Source: Deltaproteobacteria bacterium | GTDB taxonomy: Bacteria > Desulfobacterota_C > Deferrisomatia > Deferrisomatales > JACRMM01 | Reading direction: 5' to 3' | NCBI GenBank assembly: GCA_016218905.1 | Contig: JACRCS010000528.1 | Location: 1-8,200 of the forward strand | DNA: 8,200 nt | In this document: piece after piece, positions 5,685 through 8,200 of the stretch | How the letters are laid out: every line of letters begins with the position of its first letter | Position numbering within the stretch: position 1 is the stretch's first letter | Notes under the pieces: model-generated | Database searches by the model: none | Seen by the model: the letters and a program-made list of their open reading frames with translations, nothing else | Told to the model about the DNA's origin: nothing | Position numbers and translations under genes: made by a program

Positions 5685-7944
5685 TGTGCCCTTGACCGCC
5701 GCGAAGAGCGGCGAGAATCTTGATCGGATCGAGCGGGAGGTCCTCGACGCGCACGCCGATCGCGTCGAACACCGCGTTGGCGATGGCGGGAGCGGTGGGA
5801 ACCAGGCCCGGCTCTCCCAGGCCCTTTGCCCCGAGAGGACCGGACGGGTCTTCGCCCTCGACGAGGATCACCTCCACCTCGGGAACGTCCTCCGTCGTCA
5901 GGACGCGGTAGTCGCGGAGGCTGTCACTCCGAACGGCCCCCTGGTCGAAGATGAGTTCCTCATGGATCGAGAAGCCGATCCCCTGGGCCACGGCCCCGAA
6001 GACCTGGCCCTCGGCCAGCAGCGGATTGATCGTCCTTCCGACGTCGTGGGCCGCCGCGATCTTCAGAATCCGTATCTTTCCGGTGTCCCGGTCCACACGC
6101 AGCCTGACCGCATGAGCTCCGTAAGCGAAGGTCGGGAACATGTCGCCGTAGTCCAGCGGATCATTCGGTTCCGAGACGCGATCGACGAAGCGGCCGTGGC
6201 CCGCAATCGGAGTTCCGTTCTGGAAGTACGCGCGCCGGGCCACCTCTGAGATCTCCACGGATCGGCTCGGCGTGCCGCGCACGAAGATCCTTCCATCCAT
6301 GGCCTCGAGGTCCGACGGATTCGCCTCCAACTGCTGAGCTGCGATCTCGACGAGGCTCTTCTTGGCTTCGCGGGCTGCTGCCGCTACTGCGTTTCCGTGA
6401 ACGAACGTGGTCCGGCTCGCAAAGGCCCCGAGATCGTAGGGCGTCAGGTCGGAATCCGAGAGGACGATTTTGATCTGCTCGGGTTGGACGCCCAGCTCCT
6501 CGGCGCAGATCTGGATCAACGCCGCATTGGCACCCTGGCCGATCTCGGAGGCTCCGGAGAAGAGATTCACCTCACCGCTGGGGAGGATCTCGAGGTGCGC
6601 GTCCGCTGCGTTGAACTTGTACATCCGGTGCCCGCCGCCCGGGTGGGAGACGCAGGCGATGCCGATGCCTTCGTCCTCGTGGTGTTTGTGGGGCCAACCG
6701 ACGGCTCGAGCCGCTCTTTCGATGCAGGACTTCATGGCGCAGCTCGAGATCTCGGTCCCGCCGAAAACCGTGTCCCCCTTCTCGCTGGCGTTTCGGAGCC
6801 GCAGCTCCAACGGGTTGAGATTCAGTTTCGCTGCGATTTGGTCCATCTGGGATTCGATGGCGAACGTGATCTGCGGATTCCCGAAACCGCGGAACGCTCC
6901 GCCGTACACATGGTTCGTGTAGACCAGCGTGCCTTCGAAACGGACGTTCTCGATCCGATAGTGAAGGGCGCAGGTCAAGGCGGCATTGGTCAGAACAGCC
7001 GCCCCCTTCTCGTGATACGCCCCGTTTTCGGTGATGACTCGCACCTCGCGGGCACATAGGGTCCCGTCGGCTCTGACCCCCGTCTTCAAGTGGATGAAGA
7101 ACGGATACCGAATCCGGGAGGTTCTGAACTCCTCCTCGCGCGTGTTCACCAAACGGACGGGCCGACCGGTCTTTTTCGACAGGAGGGAAGCGATGATCTC
7201 CTTCGAGTCGAGGCAAAGCCTCGACCCGAAGGCACCGCCCATCAAGGCCTGGATGACCCTCACCTTGCGCGGGGGGATTCCGAGGGCATGAGCGAGATCG
7301 GACTTGAGGACGTGAGGGATCTGGGTCGTGGCCCAGACCGTCAAGGACGCGGCCGTCCACTGTGCCACGCAGCCCCGCGTCTCGAGGCAGCAGTGGGCCG
7401 CCGCTTGCGTAGAGTAGTCGTCTTCCACGACGAGGGCTGCCTCCCGAAACCCTTTCTCCACGTCCCCCAGCTTCTTCCGAAGCCTCAGGGCCACGTTGCC
7501 CTTTTCGTGTATCTCGGGCGCGCCCTCCTTCAACGCTTCGAAGACGTCGAAGACGGCGGGGAGTTCCTCGTACTCGACTTCGATCAGCGAGAGCGCCTCC
7601 TGGGCAACGTCCCCGTCGACGGCAGCCACCGCGGCAACTTCGTCACCGATGAACCGGACTTTGTCCGTGGCGAGCGGATATTTGTCCGCGAGCTCCCTAA
7701 CGGACGAAAAGGGAATGCGCGGAGTGTCGTCGGCCGTGATGACGGCCTTCACCCCGCGGAGCCGTTTCGCCTTCTCCGTGTCGATGCGGAGGATCCTGGC
7801 GTGAGGAAACGGGCTCCGAAGAATCTTGCCGTGCAGCAGCCCCGGAAGATCTAGGTCCGACAGAAAGAGTGCCTGTCCGGTCACCTTTTCGAGCGCGTCC
7901 GGCCTCGGAATGGGTTTGCCGACGCAGAAGGGTCTAGGGTTCAT
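5638..7944 (-). CDS. Xanthine dehydrogenase/aldehyde oxidase family molybdopterin-binding subunit
   Basis: The protein is full length (768 residues), typical of separate large subunits of molybdenum hydroxylases, which use water to hydroxylate N-heterocycles, aldehydes or aryl-CoA compounds. The N-terminal a/b hammerhead domain is seen in residues 8-130 (GKPIPRPDALEKVTG; RSPFPHARI). Cofactor-binding motifs follow: MGGAFGSR (235-242), GGAFRGFGNPQ (348-358), GASEIGQG (464-471), and AHDVGRTINPLLAEGQ (632-647). GLGEPG (708-713) supplies Glu711, matching the family's catalytic glutamate. The AYRCSFR signature of form I CO dehydrogenase (CoxL) is absent, so CO oxidation is unlikely; the real substrate cannot be told. 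The start at 7944 has GGGAG 7 nt upstream (7952-7956). Known enzymes need a 2Fe-2S subunit and usually an FAD subunit; neither is adjacent here. The downstream neighbour is convergent and the 256 bp upstream hold no gene, so partners must lie further right or elsewhere. Confidence 0.93.
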   Translation of the reverse strand: MNPRPFCVGKPIPRPDALEKVTGQALFLSDLDLPGLLHGKILRSPFPHARILRIDTEKAKRLRGVKAVITADDTPRIPFSSVRELADKYPLATDKVRFIGDEVAAVAAVDGDVAQEALSLIEVEYEELPAVFDVFEALKEGAPEIHEKGNVALRLRKKLGDVEKGFREAALVVEDDYSTQAAAHCCLETRGCVAQWTAASLTVWATTQIPHVLKSDLAHALGIPPRKVRVIQALMGGAFGSRLCLDSKEIIASLLSKKTGRPVRLVNTREEEFRTSRIRYPFFIHLKTGVRADGTLCAREVRVITENGAYHEKGAAVLTNAALTCALHYRIENVRFEGTLVYTNHVYGGAFRGFGNPQITFAIESQMDQIAAKLNLNPLELRLRNASEKGDTVFGGTEISSCAMKSCIERAARAVGWPHKHHEDEGIGIACVSHPGGGHRMYKFNAADAHLEILPSGEVNLFSGASEIGQGANAALIQICAEELGVQPEQIKIVLSDSDLTPYDLGAFASRTTFVHGNAVAAAAREAKKSLVEIAAQQLEANPSDLEAMDGRIFVRGTPSRSVEISEVARRAYFQNGTPIAGHGRFVDRVSEPNDPLDYGDMFPTFAYGAHAVRLRVDRDTGKIRILKIAAAHDVGRTINPLLAEGQVFGAVAQGIGFSIHEELIFDQGAVRSDSLRDYRVLTTEDVPEVEVILVEGEDPSGPLGAKGLGEPGLVPTAPAIANAVFDAIGVRVEDLPLDPIKILAALRGGQGHITFHIESTPLKGEQA

Positions 7945-8102
7945 GCAGACACTCCCGAGGAACTCTCGCTCGATTGCGGAGACGGGCGAAGGCCGGTCTC
8001 CCTCGTCCTCAGCGACGGGGGCGGCGTCAGTCCGGAGTCGAGCCCCAGCCTTTGAGCTTCTCTATACAGAGCGTCACAATTGTTTGCGCATCTGCCCCTG
8101 AG
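7945..8102. other. Upstream region of the molybdopterin subunit gene, no gene seen
   Basis: This stretch should contain the promoter of the minus-strand molybdopterin gene. A TATAGA hexamer (minus strand, 8061-8066) is the best -10-like sequence but has no fitting -35 partner. A 12-bp imperfect dyad (CTCTATACAGAG, 8060-8071) sits at the same place and could be a binding site. No coding potential is convincing. Confidence 0.4.
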
Positions 8103-8182
8103 CGTAGGGTGGGGCGTTCCGCCGCAGGCGGGTTGCCCCACGCGTGGGCGAACCTCGCTGCGCGAGAACCGCCCACCCTACG
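8103..8182. repeat. 80-bp cloverleaf-like palindromic element (REP/MITE-like)
   Basis: The element is organised symmetrically as 16+13+22+13+16 bp with no gaps. The outer arms CGTAGGGTGGGGCGTT (8103-8118) and AACCGCCCACCCTACG (8167-8182) pair at 14 of 16 positions. Between them are three self-complementary arms: CCGCC-GCA-GGCGG (8119-8131), a 22-bp dyad centred on ACGCGT (8132-8153) with only one symmetric GC/CG mismatch step, and CTCGC-TGC-GCGAG (8154-8166). Such dense palindromes are typical of intergenic repetitive extragenic or miniature mobile elements. Copy number cannot be seen in this window. It could also act as a bidirectional transcript end or processing site between the molybdopterin gene and whatever lies to the right. 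Confidence 0.7.
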
Positions 8183-8200
8183 GCAACCCGGTACGCGCAA

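Noticed and set aside
5542..6249. Plus-strand open frame of 235 codons after the end of the membrane-protein gene
   Set aside because: Antisense to the C-terminal part of the molybdopterin subunit, including its catalytic-Glu motif, and its start lies just before a terminator hairpin.
8061..8090. Sigma-70 promoter for the molybdopterin gene (TATAGA on the minus strand)
   Set aside because: At 17-18 bp spacing the -35 region matches only 2-3 of 6 consensus bases, so it is not called as a promoter.
7941..8141. 66-codon minus-strand frame overlapping the molybdopterin gene start by ATGA
   Set aside because: The ATGA overlap looks like coupling, but the start lies in the middle of the palindromic element, there is no credible ribosome-binding site, and the peptide is Ser/Pro/Arg-rich without features.

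Overview
The window is a high-GC stretch of chromosome-like DNA from a bacterium, probably with a diderm (Gram-negative type) envelope. The evidence is GC-rich third codon positions, a large signal-bearing inner-membrane/periplasmic type protein, and canonical Shine-Dalgarno starts. Species or phylum cannot be fixed from the sequence alone. Acidobacteriota or a delta-proteobacterial/myxobacterial lineage would fit, but that is inference. No phage, plasmid, CRISPR, tRNA or rRNA signal is visible.

Layout. Positions 1-1192 (minus strand) hold the N-terminal 397 residues of a GH13 alpha-amylase family enzyme that runs off the left edge. A 385-bp divergent spacer (1193-1577) follows, with heptad-like short repeats and, at its right end, a compact regulatory block. 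From 1578 to 5684 (plus strand) lies one very large uncharacterised membrane protein of 1368 residues. From 7944 down to 5638 (minus strand), convergent with it, is a full-length molybdopterin-binding large subunit of the xanthine dehydrogenase/aldehyde oxidase family. The last 256 bp hold that gene's upstream region and an 80-bp cloverleaf-like palindromic element.

The most interesting parts are three. (1) Just before the large membrane-protein gene there is a 10-codon leader ORF with its own strong ribosome-binding site. It is embedded in the left arm of a hairpin whose right arm contains both the Shine-Dalgarno and the start codon of the big gene, so leader translation should open the big gene's start site. 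(2) The big protein appears by eye to be a complete tandem duplication: two units, each made of a signal-like hydrophobic segment, a beta-rich ectodomain, a membrane bundle and a final loop plus helix. (3) The 80-bp element at the right edge folds on paper into an outer stem with three arms. Arms 1 and 3 have diverged from each other while each remains self-complementary.

The three main genes show no obvious shared pathway: starch/glucan hydrolysis, an unknown envelope function, and molybdenum hydroxylase chemistry. They are in divergent/convergent arrangement, so they are probably three independent transcription units.
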